Origin: Adenophora triphylla var. japonica
Lineage: Eukaryota; Streptophyta; Magnoliopsida; Asterales; Campanulaceae
Direction: 5' to 3'
Length of the DNA stretch: 64,000 bases
NCBI GenBank assembly: GCA_022495995.1
Contig: JAFEMH010000938.1
Location: 186,001-250,000 of the forward strand
The stretch's first letter is position 1, and each line of letters opens with the position of its first letter. This document shows, one piece after another, positions 1 to 10,854 of the stretch. Both the position numbers and the translations under genes were made by a program. The notes under the pieces were generated by a model that saw nothing but the letters and a program-made list of their open reading frames with translations, did no database searches and had not been told where the DNA came from.

Positions 1-378
1 ATATTATCTTTATTTCTTATAATATTGACATACACTTCAATCAAAATTTTAAAAGTGATGGTCATCTTGCCCGAAATTCATTTTTATTAATACACAATTT
101 TTTGAGACAGATAGAAATTTCGATAAATTTATTATTACTTTATTTACAATGCTTCAAAGTTAATTATTTTTTTTAATAAATTATATGATGTATCGAACTA
201 AATAAACCCAATAACCATATTACCCCATCCAACTAATCATCCTATACCCCACCACTTTTATTTAATTTTATATTCTTTATTTTTATGATTAGTAAAATTA
301 TTAATATTATTATCATTTATAATTAAACAAAAAACTTCACACTTAATTACTTTTCACAAAAAGATATTGAAAAATTAG

Positions 379-800
379 AAAGGAAAATTAAGATATTTAT
401 ATTTAAAAAAAAATGTTATTTTTTTGTTTCCAAATCAAATGAAAGAAGTGTCTATAAATATATTAAAAAATGAGATAGGAAAATTAACAAAGGATAATTA
501 AAAAAATTATATTTAAAAAAGAGGGTTTTTTTTGTGTCCAAATCAAATGAAAGAAGTGTCTATTTAAAGAGAAAAAAATTATGAATTTTGGTGTAAATTT
601 TTTTTTTTAAAAAAAATTAATTTATTATAAAATATAGGAAAATTAACAAAGGATAATTAAGAAGTTATATTTAAAAAAGAGGATTTTTTTCTGTGTCCAA
701 ATCAAATGAAAGAAGTGTCTATTTAAAGAGAAAAAAAAATTATGAATTTTGGTGTAATTTTTTTTTTTAAAAAATTAATTCATTATAAAATAATTGAGGT
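379..800. repeat. AT-rich tandem repeat, about three units
   Basis: Three diverged copies of one unit follow each other. Each contains the phrase CAAATCAAATGAAAGAAGTG (near 431, 541 and 699) after a run beginning GGAAAATTAA. The second and third copies are the closest, about 160 bp each; the first is shorter. I see no gene in 1-1720. Confidence 0.75.
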
Positions 801-918
801 CAAAGAAATAGGATTGTTTTTTTAAATTTGAAATCCATCCAGCCAATCAGAAGGCGACACGTGGCACAAATTAAAAAAGAAAAAAAAAGGCAAAATGCTG
901 CAATTACTCGCCATTGTC

Positions 919-939
919 GGCGCGTGTAATACACGCGCC
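919..939. other. GC-rich perfect hairpin
   Basis: GGCGCGTGT and ACACGCGCC form 9-bp arms around a 3-base loop (aat), in otherwise AT-rich DNA. Its role is unknown. It resembles the hairpins near Helitron 3' ends elsewhere in the window, but no CTAG terminus follows. Confidence 0.6.
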
Positions 940-1725
940 ATCAAAATGACGAAAATGCCCTTATTTAAACGGGCGACATGTGTCCGAAGTGATTTAAAAA
1001 ATAATAATAATAATTCTCAACCAATCATAGCTCGCCACATGCCATTTCAGTCCAATTTTTTTCCCTTTTGCCACCGCATGAATTGACGAAAATACCCCTC
1101 AATGGCCAAAAATTTACCAAAACCTTGTTATTATATATAGATAGATTGGACTTATGTATTATATTAATAAAAACAATTCAATTATTATTTCAAATCTCAC
1201 CTTCTCTTTGTTATCTCATTATTCATATTCACATCACATAATTCACTAAGATTATTCTTTAATTTTTGTGCAAATAATAATTGTGTAGTTTTTAGTGGGA
1301 CGTGGAGAATATATATATGAAAAAAATAAAAAAAATCAACCCCTTCATTTATATGAATTTTGTCCTCCATTCTGACATTTTTAACGTCATATTTTTATCC
1401 AATATTAATAAATTTATATCGTTTTCAAACACCCTTATCTAAGTTTTTTTTATTCGTTTCCGTACCCCTAACCATTTAGTTTTCCTACCCCTAACCATTT
1501 AATCACTTCTATGCTTTTTAGCATGCTAACCAATAGATCACTCGGTCACCGTGTCACGTGATCAAACCAACTTAGGCAATTATTTCCCATTTTATCTTCA
1601 ATTGGCAATTCATACCTTACTCCTGATTACCTCATTTCTCAATTGATCTTTTTTTTTATTTTCACACATTAATCGTAATAAATGCATTTCCGCTACTGCT
1701 ATCTTATATGAATGTGACAATGTTT

Positions 1726-2079
1726 TGTTGGGGTATCAACCCAAGTCCCACATCGGCAATTGAAAGAAGAGTTGTCTATTACAAAAAGGTGTCCACCCAC
1801 TTCATTAGTAAGAGGCATTTTGGGAGATGACCCAAGAGCAAATCCATGCGGGCTGAATCCAAAGCGGATAATATCTTACTAATGTGGAGTGGTGAGGTGG
1901 TCGCGGTCCCAACAACTGATATCATAACCGTGGTTAGTGGATTGGCGCGACGCAGTAGATCGTGGATGACCCAAGAGCAATTTCGTGCGGGCTGAATCCA
2001 AAGCGGATAATATCTTACTAATGTGGAGCGGTAATGTGGAGCGGTAATGTGGAGCGGTGAGGTGATCGCAGTCCCAACA
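1726..2079 (+). mobile_element. TRIM-like miniature LTR retroelement with truncated 3' LTR
   Basis: The left LTR is 1726-1914, starting TGTTGGGG and ending TCCCAACA. It is followed by a primer-site-like stretch (actgatatcataacc) and about 50 bp of interior. The right repeat starts only near 1967 and matches just the last part of the left LTR, so its 5' portion is missing. It ends TCCCAACA at 2079. A 5-bp direct duplication, TGTTT, flanks the whole unit (1721-1725 and 2080-2084), so it inserted as one element. A 13-bp phrase (taatgtggagcgg) is present three times in the right copy. There is no coding capacity. It is not Cassandra, since no 5S rRNA-like sequence is visible. Confidence 0.8.
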
Positions 2080-2084
2080 TGTTT

Positions 2085-2557
2085 GACGGCCTAATACTCA
2101 ATGTCATATAACAATACATGCTTTATTGTCGTGTAATAAATTTTCCCTTCAAAATTTATAAAAAAATAAACATTTTCAAAATGAGTATTTTATTTATTTA
2201 TTTATATCTCTCTTTTTTTATATTATCATCAATGAAAATTAAATTTACCCGAAACACCTACCAAAATATTTATAGTGTGGGAAGTGATTTGCTTGATCAT
2301 CATTTCTTGGGGGCAAAACTTGAAATAATTACAAAATGTCAATGATGGCTAAATGGAATTGCAATGCATCATTCAAAAATTGAATAACTTCTATCTTTCT
2401 TATTTTTCATATAGTCGTGTTATCTTAAAGGTACAATTAAGTATTTATTTATTGAAATTCTAATGGACACCACAAACGTTTAAATCAACTTTATTGAACA
2501 ATTATATCAATGTTGGCTACAACTTAATCACGAAGATACCCAATTTACAGTGAGAAA
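2085..2557. other. intergenic, AT-rich, no gene seen
   Basis: Only short AT-rich open frames with no recognisable domain lie between the TRIM element and the first Helitron. Confidence 0.6.
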
Positions 2558-2675
2558 TCTATAATACAATAGAGGGAGGGTTTAACCGCCTCTTATCCCC
2601 CCATAAAGAGAGGCTGAGATTGAAAGTTGCAAATTGATCCGACGGCTGAGATTGAATGACGGTTACTTTTCTTTT

Positions 2676-2841
2676 CCCACTCTCACACGTCAGTTGTTAC
2701 ATAACCTCCCTTACTCCCCCCACACACACAGTCCACACTAAGCACAAACAGTTCATAACCCACTCTCACACGTCAGTTGTTACATAACCTCCCTTACTCC
2801 CCCCACACACACAGTCCACACTAAGCACAAACAGTTCATAA
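2676..2841. repeat. 83-bp tandem duplication
   Basis: Two head-to-tail copies (2676-2758 and 2759-2841) appear identical by eye. They contain a CA-rich stretch and lie inside Helitron-like element 1. A shorter duplication around the phrase acagacagagagactttttc follows at about 2900-3000. Confidence 0.85.
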
Positions 2842-3472
2842 CTTCCCCAAACATACTTACCCAAACCGCTTCCCAGTTGATTCCAGTTGATCGATCTCAA
2901 TTGCAGCCATTACAATTACAAACTGTTACACAGACAGAGAGACTTTTTCAATTGCAGCAATTACAAACTGTTACACAGACAGAGAGACTTTTTCAATTGC
3001 AGGGAGACATATTGTTCTTGCAGTGCTGGAGAAATCGTGGTGTTCAAAGTCGACGTAAGCTCCATTTCTTCTCCTTATGCCCTTACATAATCACACTTTT
3101 CTTCTGGTTAACAAGTGGGCAGTAGAAGGAAAACATTAGTAATGAGACTATCAAGAGTCATAGCTAATCTATATTTTTTTTTAACTCTTGGGTAGGTTGC
3201 AGTTGATCTATAAACAGCTTATATCAAAATGAATACGCCCATTCGTTCCTCAGCACATGATTTCTTAAAGTGCAGGAATAATCATGAAAAAAAATGAATC
3301 GAGAAATTTTAAAGAAACATAAAAGAAGAGGTTAATGTCCATTGATTGATTTCACAAATCAAACCATAGTCCTCTATCCTTGCTAATTCTGATGTGCACA
3401 ATCTATCCCTAATTTGACTGATAAGATGCTTGACCGACATACACAGATGTCCCGAGATAAGTTTCACAAGAA

Positions 3473-3600
3473 GAAGAAGAAAACAGGAAAAGGTAATGAG
3501 AAAAGCAACACCTACCTTCCAAAGTAGCAAACACTTCCCAAAAGTAATGAAAATAGGAACGCACATTCCCATCTGCAATTATAATTCTTCCATCAAGACC
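3473..3600 (-). pseudogene. unrecognised exon fragment, copy 1 of a 128-bp direct repeat
   Basis: This 128-bp stretch recurs at 4981-5108 with only a few changes. On the minus strand it reads as an exon-like frame containing GLDGRIIIADGN and SYFHYFWEVFATLEG, followed by a plausible splice donor (GGTAGG). I do not recognise the family. It is probably captured host DNA duplicated inside the Helitron. Confidence 0.45.
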
Positions 3601-4115
3601 TAACAAATATATGAAAGTACTTCAATATACAACAGTTACAAGCCATCAAAGTGAGATGGAAGTAATGTAGAAGAAAAATAGCATTGCCCCATCCAAAAAG
3701 TGTAATTGACCTTAGAAAAACCATCATGTAGCAAGAAGATTAAACTACTGGGACCCCGTAACATTGTGAAGAGACCAAAATGTCAAATTTGAATAATATT
3801 TTGATATTGACATTGAAACTAAAAGACATAGTCAGTACAGAGGTCAGGTGAAGGAACATCGTAAGATGTATGCTGATAGTGATGAATGTCAGAGATGGTT
3901 TTACAAGGATGTGCAAGTGAAAATTTCGCATTTCTGGTCTACAACAAAAGTAAAACAAAGAAAATTTTGTTGCATTCTTAGCATTTTTTGACTACAATGA
4001 GTCGGACATCTAATAATGGATCCTTTCTTTGGGCGTATTATATTTTGGTCTATTCTCTATAATGGACAAGCATTATATATTAAATCTTGGTAAGAGATCC
4101 ACCTGGTTAACATTT

Positions 4116-4141
4116 CCTCTCTCTCTCTCTCTCTCTCTCTT
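4116..4141. repeat. CT microsatellite
   Basis: A run of CT dinucleotides about 24 bases long lies inside Helitron-like element 1. It is a simple repeat. Confidence 0.9.
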
Positions 4142-4980
4142 CTATTTTTAGAGACAACCTAACCAGGTAAATTTTGTTCAAATAACTAAAAGAGCTTCAA
4201 TGTGACCCTGCTCATCAATTGACTGCACTATCTCTGCCCCTAAATTAGAATACATTTTTCATTTCTAGGGACATTGAAGAAGGTTGGCTAATAAGCACTT
4301 TTAGTTGCATACTTCCATAAAAACTCTTATGATATCACTATATGACTTCATTTTTATAAGTGCAAACTAGACATAAAGATGGACAACGGATGGTATAGTA
4401 ACTTCACAACAAAATGAACATTCATCCATTTTTTAAGGAAAAATGGACATTTATTTAGGGATGGAGGGCTAGCAATTATGTTTCTGTAAGCAGTAAGCAC
4501 TGTTTACTGAATTTCCCATGTATATGAAATAGACTAACAAGTAAACTCTTTTATGCATGTGTGATTCCACTTTTATTAACTTTCTTCTGCTGTCAACTGC
4601 CATCACACTTTCATTTTACTGTCATGCATCATAGATGGAATAATGAACGGACCAATTAAAAAGACCAATAATCTATGTATATACCATATTTAAGAGAGAC
4701 TTAATCGATAAGAGCCAGTCCTCTACACATTCTATGGAAACATATGAAGATTAGTTTATAACTTTTCTAAAGTAGAATCCCTCTAATTAGTAGTGATGGA
4801 TCCAAAAGCTGATAAATTATAGTCCCTCCTTTCCAATAGAAGAGGTGTGTATTCTTTTTTGGTATGTCCCATTGAAGAGTAAAATTTCCCTCTTAGGCAA
4901 CTATTAAACAACAAATGTGGAAATATCCGAGCATGAACCTTCTGGGTTGAAAAGGCCCAACCGTTACACAAAGACATGAA

Positions 4981-5108
4981 GAAGAAGATAACAGGAAAAG
5001 GTAATGAGAAAAGCAACACCAACCTTCCAAAGTAGCAAACACTTCCCAAAAGTAATGAAAATAGGGACGCTCATTCCCATCTGCAATTATAATGCTTCCA
5101 TCAAGACC
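4981..5108 (-). pseudogene. unrecognised exon fragment, copy 2 of a 128-bp direct repeat
   Basis: Second copy of the exon-like block at 3473-3600. It runs into a GC-richer region (5109-5400) with its own short repeats, such as cggacggatcttggacgaat in tandem, which looks like the upstream region of the next candidate gene. Confidence 0.45.
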
Positions 5109-5392
5109 ATTGGCAGCCAGGCGGTTTGTGGCCTAACCTCCCGCCAACCCCCACCCTAACCTCAACCAGCTCAACTCCATTGGCAGCCAGGCGGTTTGCG
5201 GACGGATCTTGGACGAATTGCGGACGGATCTTGGACGAATTGCGTACGGATTGCCTTCGCGTGACTCACGTCTTCGTTTCCCAAAAAATCAATTTGATGC
5301 TCCGGTGGGTGGTTGCCTTCCTCCGTTGATCGTCGCCGATCAAACCCAACATCCATCTTCATCAATCTCTCGGTGGGAGCCAATCGGAGAAG

Positions 5393-6674
5393 ATGGACGA
5401 ACTTTGTAAGATCGAATGGGGAGGGGAGGGGAGGGAAGGGAAGGGAAGGGGAGGAGGTGGTCTGAGTGTGGGAGGGGTGGGGTAGCCGGATTGGTGAGGG
5501 ATAAGCTGGCCGGCATGACGGGAAGGGGAGGGGGTGTGTTTCTTTGCTTTTGGGTTTGTGTGAGTGTGAGAGAGAGATAGAGATAGAGAGAGAGAGAGAA
5601 AGAGTCAGAGAGCATGCTTCTTAAAAAAAAATTTAAAACATTTTAAAATAATATTACTACATCAATTTTTTTTAATTAGGATTATTATATAATTTATACC
5701 GACGTATTTTTTAATCGAAAAAATCATTTAAAATTAGGAATAATATCTTATAATTTTATAATATTATTAACATTTTATCAATATGTTTAATTTAATTTAA
5801 TTTAGAATTTAATTTATATTAAATATCTACGTATGTTTGCAGTTTGTTGTGTTTAATTTTATAGGTTTGAAAAAAATGAACGCTCAAGAAACATTGAATA
5901 TTTATGGATATGGTGATTCGGCTCTAAGTGAAACAGTAAGTTAATATTTTACTATTACTATTTTATTGTAAATATTTGTTTTTATCATATGTGATATGTG
6001 ATTGTGATAATAATGTGATTTTTAGATTGACATTTTGCGAAGAAACAATGTCTCGATTGTCATGCGAGAACCTTTTGAACACGATGAAATGATAAGGGTA
6101 AACATTTGTTGTTAAATTAAGTTTTTATTTTTTTTTTTATTTATTTACATTAATTAACGGATATATATATAGATATTTTGACTAATATTTAGAATTCATT
6201 ATTAGGATCAAAATCGACTTACCAACCTACCGACAGTTGCATTGCCCCCACTGGTATTTAATTCATTTCAGTTTAAATATTTAGTATTGTTTATTTATAA
6301 TTTCAGTTTAAATATTTATTATTGTTTATTTATATTTATAATTTGATATAGATGCATGTAATTTAATTTTATTTATATTTTAAATCACAAATTATGTCAA
6401 GTTACTTACCACTTCATTTTTTATTTTATCATCATTCTCATATATTTGAATCATATATTTGTAGTCATGGGATGAGTGCGTGAAAGAATATAGACGTTTG
6501 CACAAACCTACAACAAAGACTTGGAATGGGCATAATAAGGTATTTTTTTTTCTTATTATATTGTTAATTTAATAAAAATATATTGATTTCATTTTTTATT
6601 TATTTCAGGTGTTTTTACGTAAACGTACCTGGCCAATGTCTGTTTCGATTGAGACAACATATTTACTTCAACTG
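5393..6674 (+). CDS. candidate six-exon gene inside Helitron-like element 1, function unknown
   Basis: Six exons join in frame with GT-AG borders throughout: 5393-5405 (MDEL plus one base), 5865-5935, 6026-6097, 6206-6253, 6465-6539 and 6609-6674. They give about 115 codons without a stop. Every junction after the first is phase 0, and the 13-base first exon splices in frame to an acceptor at 5864. The product contains LNIYGYGDSALSET, MREPFEHDEMIR, SWDECVKEYRRLHKP and VFLRKRTWPM. If the last donor is not used, the frame runs on for seven codons (VKNLYVN) to a TAG at about 6696-6698. I do not recognise a domain. The preserved splice sites and GC-rich upstream region suggest a captured gene or 5' part of one. 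Alternatively the phase agreement could be partly chance, but this is unlikely over six exons. Expression is unknown. Confidence 0.45.
5569..5604. repeat. GA-rich simple repeat
   Basis: GAGAGA/GATAGA tract inside intron 1 of the candidate gene, following a G-rich stretch (5418-5455). Confidence 0.85.
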
Positions 6675-7057
6675 GTTAAAAATCTATATGTTAATTAGAT
6701 GTTAATTTATGTCCTAAACTATTATTCTTTGTTAAAAATATTTCTTGATATGTAACTGAACATTCACTTGGGGTTGGATGACATGAATTCTGTTTCATTC
6801 TACTTATCATTTTTTTCACTTCTTATATTTGAAACAGTTTAAAATTACATTTAAAACATCATATAATTAGCATGCGATTTCAGTTTCACCACTTCTTTCT
6901 CTTTCCATACTTGCTTCAAGGGCTGAGATTGAATTAAAAAAAAAAAAAAACTTCCCCTCACCACACCCACTCATCGATCACACAGTTACTACTTTTCCAA
7001 AAATCCTTTTCGTTCTTCACCCATTATTTCACCTCTCTCTTTCTCTCCCAATCCCCC

Positions 7058-7225
7058 AACCTCTCCGTCTCCGTCGTCCAACTCCCGTCCTTCTCCCTCT
7101 CCAACAACTCCCTCACCTTCTCCCAGTACGTCGCCGCCCACAACCCCAACCGCGATTACTTCACCCACTACGACAGCTCCATTCACCTCCTTTACTCCGG
7201 AACTCAGGTAGGATTCATGTTTGTT
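7058..7225 (+). pseudogene. captured exon fragment of a LEA_2/NHL-type protein
   Basis: The frame reads LPSFSLSNNSLTF, then SQYVAAHNPNRDYFTHYDSS, then LLYSGTQVGFMF. This is the pattern of the LEA_2 domain in NDR1/HIN1-like (NHL) hydroxyproline-rich proteins: a beta-strand segment, an N-P-N-R block and a tyrosine-rich block. The usual N-terminal membrane anchor is missing upstream and the frame ends soon after 7225. It is a transduplicated piece inside Helitron-like element 1, not a working gene. Confidence 0.7.
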
Positions 7226-7377
7226 CCCTCTCTTTGTATCTCTAACAACAATCAGAGAGGACCTCCCCGCCTTCCCAGAAAAATCATAGAACTCTCCATT
7301 CTCAACAATTACAATTAATTAATCATTGTGTGTTTAATTTCTATATACGTTTTTGAAGTTTTGGATTTGATTTGGTG

Positions 7378-7556
7378 ATGGCGTAGGAGATCGAGGTGGT
7401 TGACGAGATTGAATCGAGAGATCGGGATTCAACGGCGGTGGTTGCGACGACCGGAGGAGGAGGAGGGACCTGAGCGAACGATGATAACTTGAGGAACGAT
7501 GTTTATACTGCAGCTGCATATGGGGATTTGGAGAAGCTGCAGAGGTTGGTGTAGTC
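7378..7556 (+). pseudogene. captured first-exon fragment of a TIP1/PAT24-type S-acyltransferase
   Basis: Translation from the ATG at 7378 gives MA, a stop, then EIEVVDEIES and, after a glycine run and another stop, LRNDVYTAAAYGDLEKLQRLV. This matches the N terminus of ankyrin-DHHC palmitoyltransferases of the TIP1 (PAT24) type, which begin with an EIEVVEE-like motif and enter the first ankyrin repeat with NDVYTAAAYGDLEKL. The in-frame TAG and TGA show it is dead. Ankyrin repeats 2 onward and the DHHC domain are absent. Confidence 0.75.
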
Positions 7557-8754
7557 TGAAATAGTCTGTAAATCCCTAACTCCCCCACCAGCCTCATTGA
7601 TCTCGGCCTCTCCCCGACAAATTTTAATGGTATTTCTATCACTTAATTTGCTAACCCTGTGTGTGTGATTTTATTTTTTTAGGTTTTTACAGTTTTCAGT
7701 ATAGGCCAGTGGGAACCTCCTAGCACTGGAATAAGGTATTACATCGTTGCTTCTTTCTTAGTTCAAAATCACTTAATTAGGGTTTGAAATTGCTGAATTG
7801 ATTTTAAAATGTGATTCAACAAATGAAATGAAATCTGTGGTATTTTATTTGGCTTCTATGCCATGATTCTATAATATGTTATTGATTTAAGTTATGGCCC
7901 ATTTGGGATGACTAATATGGTTGGTGTTTCTTTTCAGGGCATTGTTCATGCAAAAAATCGTCCAACCTTGGATTCTGATATTTTTCTAATTCCTTTTTAA
8001 TGGTTGCTTTTACTTCCACTTTGGGTTTATTTTAATTAGACTTATGTGAGTTCTAATTGGGATACGGAAGAATTTAATGTTTGAATTGGCATGTTACTTA
8101 AATTGTTAAAATATCTACTGATAAGATCTTCTTCGCTGTTTTTGCTTGGGTTTTTGAAGCAAGAAATGAGTCAACATTTATGGGGTGAAATGCAACCCGA
8201 AGTAAGAACACGAATAATATACGAGTTTAGGCACTAAATCGTTGCCAAGGGTGGTTATGCTTTCATCTTATTTTGCGTTATGCTACGTAGTAGAAATATT
8301 GGATTACCTTCAAGTTGGTTGAGAGCAAGCTAAGTGTTTAATTATATTCTCTTAGTGTCTCTCCCTTTTTTTTTCTTTTTTGACATGATCTGTATGTGCT
8401 TCTGTGATACATTTAGATGACTTTGATTCAATGTTCATGGGTTACAAATGTTTATGCACACTAAAGATGGTAAGTAATTATTATTTTATTCATGATTTAT
8501 AAAACGTTTGTCTCATTTGATCAATGAAATTACTAGATGCTGGATTGGCCATTCCATATTTAATATTGATCAAGAGTAAATTTGATTTTTATTTTTATTT
8601 TTTGGAATTTCATTTTGGGACGGAGGGAGTACAATTTTTTGAACCCACAAGGGCAATGGCGAAGCCACATAGAAGGGATGTGGGTCTCTCTAATCTCCTT
8701 CACTTTTGGAGAAATGTCATTTTATAAGCCTACTCATAATATTTTCAACTTTTG

Positions 8755-8943
8755 TAGCTTATGAATTTGGTGAACCCAATTGCATCTGTCAAGAGACTTT
8801 CAATGAGCTTGAATATGGCTGTTGATCTACCTGCTTATGGCATAGGCGATGAGAAACGCTTCATGCAAACACTCTTGAATGTTGTTGGTAACGCTATTAA
8901 GTTCACCAAGGAAGGTTATGTTTCAATTAAGTTCACCTGCAAG
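8755..8943 (+). pseudogene. captured fragment of an ethylene receptor histidine-kinase domain
   Basis: The frame reads [18 protein letters not shown], then [20 protein letters not shown] and [17 protein letters not shown]. This is the N-box region of the ATPase domain of ETR1/ERS-type ethylene receptors, where the family has LNLIKPIA, a DLP segment and GDEKRLMQ followed by NxVGNAxKFTKEG. A splice-acceptor-like run (tttcaacttttgtag) sits directly before it, so intron as well as exon sequence was probably captured. Sensor, GAF and receiver domains are absent. Confidence 0.8.
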
Positions 8944-9590
8944 TCAATTGGAATTTCTTTCTTTGCACTTTTTAGTATGGGATTTGAGTTTAATTTGTGC
9001 CTCTCCATGATTTCTTTGGAGATGAAGTCGAAGGAGGAGAAGAACAGGAGAAGGACGATCATGAAGGCAATGTCATGGTATATCCATCATACTTTCAGGT
9101 AATTGTAATTTGCAAAAGGCCGAATTCGTCCAAGTCTTCCTTTTTATTTTTTGGGTTGTTTTCTCTAAGCAATTGAATGAATTCTCAATGGGAAGAGAAT
9201 GTAAGTATCCCCAGTCGCGAAGTCACTATATTGGCTGCTTTCCTCACCCCCCCCCCATCATTGCAATTTTTCATAATTTAGTTTAACTGAAGTTAAATTT
9301 AACATTGAATCATTAGAATGCTAGCCTTTCAAGTAAACTACAGCTTCTATACTTAAAACTTTTGACTTTTATTTGCAGACACATTGAGCAGCAGAGAGAG
9401 TACTACTTAATAAGTTTTTAAAGGAGATAAATTCTGTTATCATCTGATTTTGCGTATATTGGTGTTACTTTTTGCCAAATATAATGTGGTGTTATACGTA
9501 GGAGGAAAGACCGACACACACATACGTACACATGCACAAAGCGCAGTAATGTGCACACTCATGTAATCTAAATAGCCTGGAAAAATACTA

Positions 9591-9694
9591 CTCCCTCCGT
9601 CCCAAAATGAATGTCCAAAAAAATTTCAAATTTGCTCTTGATCAAACGTAAATAAAAAATAAAAAATTGGACATTCATTTGGAAATGGAGGGGG
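9591..9694. mobile_element. Stowaway-type MITE
   Basis: The element starts CTCCCTCCGTCCCAAAATGA and ends with the matching inverted GGACATTCAT..GGAGGGGG. TA is duplicated on both sides (9589-9590 and 9695-9696). About 104 bp, non-coding, nested in Helitron-like element 1. Related half-elements are seen near 8610-8632 and 10152-10220. Confidence 0.8.
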
Positions 9695-10233
9695 TAGCAT
9701 AATTGTTGGTTGGTTATGGATGTAAAATCGATAATAAAATGTCATATCACTCATATGATTTGACCATGCATAATGAGACTTTTATGACGAGAGTTAGATC
9801 TAATGAAGCATCAAGATTCAAAAGACCAAGACTGGACCTTGGGAGGCATCTGTGTGGTATTATTTAGAGGGTCATGCTAACAAGTGCCATTGGGTGATTG
9901 TTAGATATACTTTTAACATTGTTATATGGAGCTAGGTACTTTCATTCAGTATATGTTGATGTTTTTCAATGTATTGGAGAGTGTTTCTAAGACCAAACCA
10001 TCACACATATAGGCGCTTAACAAGTGTTTTGGGGGACACTTTTCGCATTTCCTTTATTTATATCAGGGTACTTATTGAACTTCTTTTAATCAACGATAAT
10101 GGAAGCTAACATAATAGACACTTCTCCTAATTGGTAAGATCCATTATAATTTACTCCCTTCATATCAATATAAGTGTCACCTATTCCACTTTGGCACATC
10201 CCAAAATAAGTGTCTCTTTTTCCTTGGAGGATC

Positions 10234-10854
10234 CTTATAATCAATTGTCTAAAATGTTCTTATTGATCGTGATAGAAAAAAAAAGTAATGGGTCCACTGA
10301 TCTGATTCCACTAAAGGTTATTTTGAGGGCATTAAAGGAAAGGCAATCGATTACAGTTGCGTTTTGGGGCTTCAATCTGATTGCTACTCTCCGAATCTCC
10401 TCCATAGCCGCTCTGAATTTTTGGTAATGCTTAATCTCTCTCATTCTTGAATTAAGCAAGGATTGTGTTTAAGAATTTGAGATTTTATTCTCGGTAGACA
10501 TGAATTTTGTGGTTACCCCCCTTCCCAGCCAACTGAGGCATCCAATATTTTTGTTTCGCCCGCTGTATTTGGTTTTGCCGATGGAGTCCGTCATGGAATC
10601 TGAACCCTTTTCTGCATCTTTAATCATTTGTTTAAAGAACTAACATTTCCTTCGACAACCCATGTTTACCCTTCTATGATTAATTTATTTCCTGACATTT
10701 TGCTCTTTTGTTTGCAAGTTTCTGAAATTGAGACATTTTCTTATAATCAATTGTCTAAAATGTTCTTATTGATTGTGATAGAAAAAAAAAAGTAATGGGT
10801 CCACTGATCTGATTCCACTAAAGGTTATTTTGAGGGCATTAAAGGAAAGGCAAT
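10234..10854. repeat. pair of about 115-bp direct repeats (10234-10347, 10740-10854)
   Basis: The two copies are nearly identical, both starting cttataatcaattgtct and ending attaaaggaaaggcaat. They differ by about one base and a one-base length change in an A run. About 390 bp of non-coding DNA separates them, inside Helitron-like element 1. Confidence 0.8.

Noticed and set aside
895..1086. 63-codon open frame
   Set aside because: No domain, runs through a hairpin and low-complexity DNA, no neighbouring exons.
1726..2079. Cassandra-type TRIM with 5S rRNA
   Set aside because: No 5S promoter motifs are visible in the LTRs.
6989..7186. Gly/Glu-rich minus-strand frame
   Set aside because: It is the antisense of the LEA_2 fragment; composition is an artefact of GC-rich codons.
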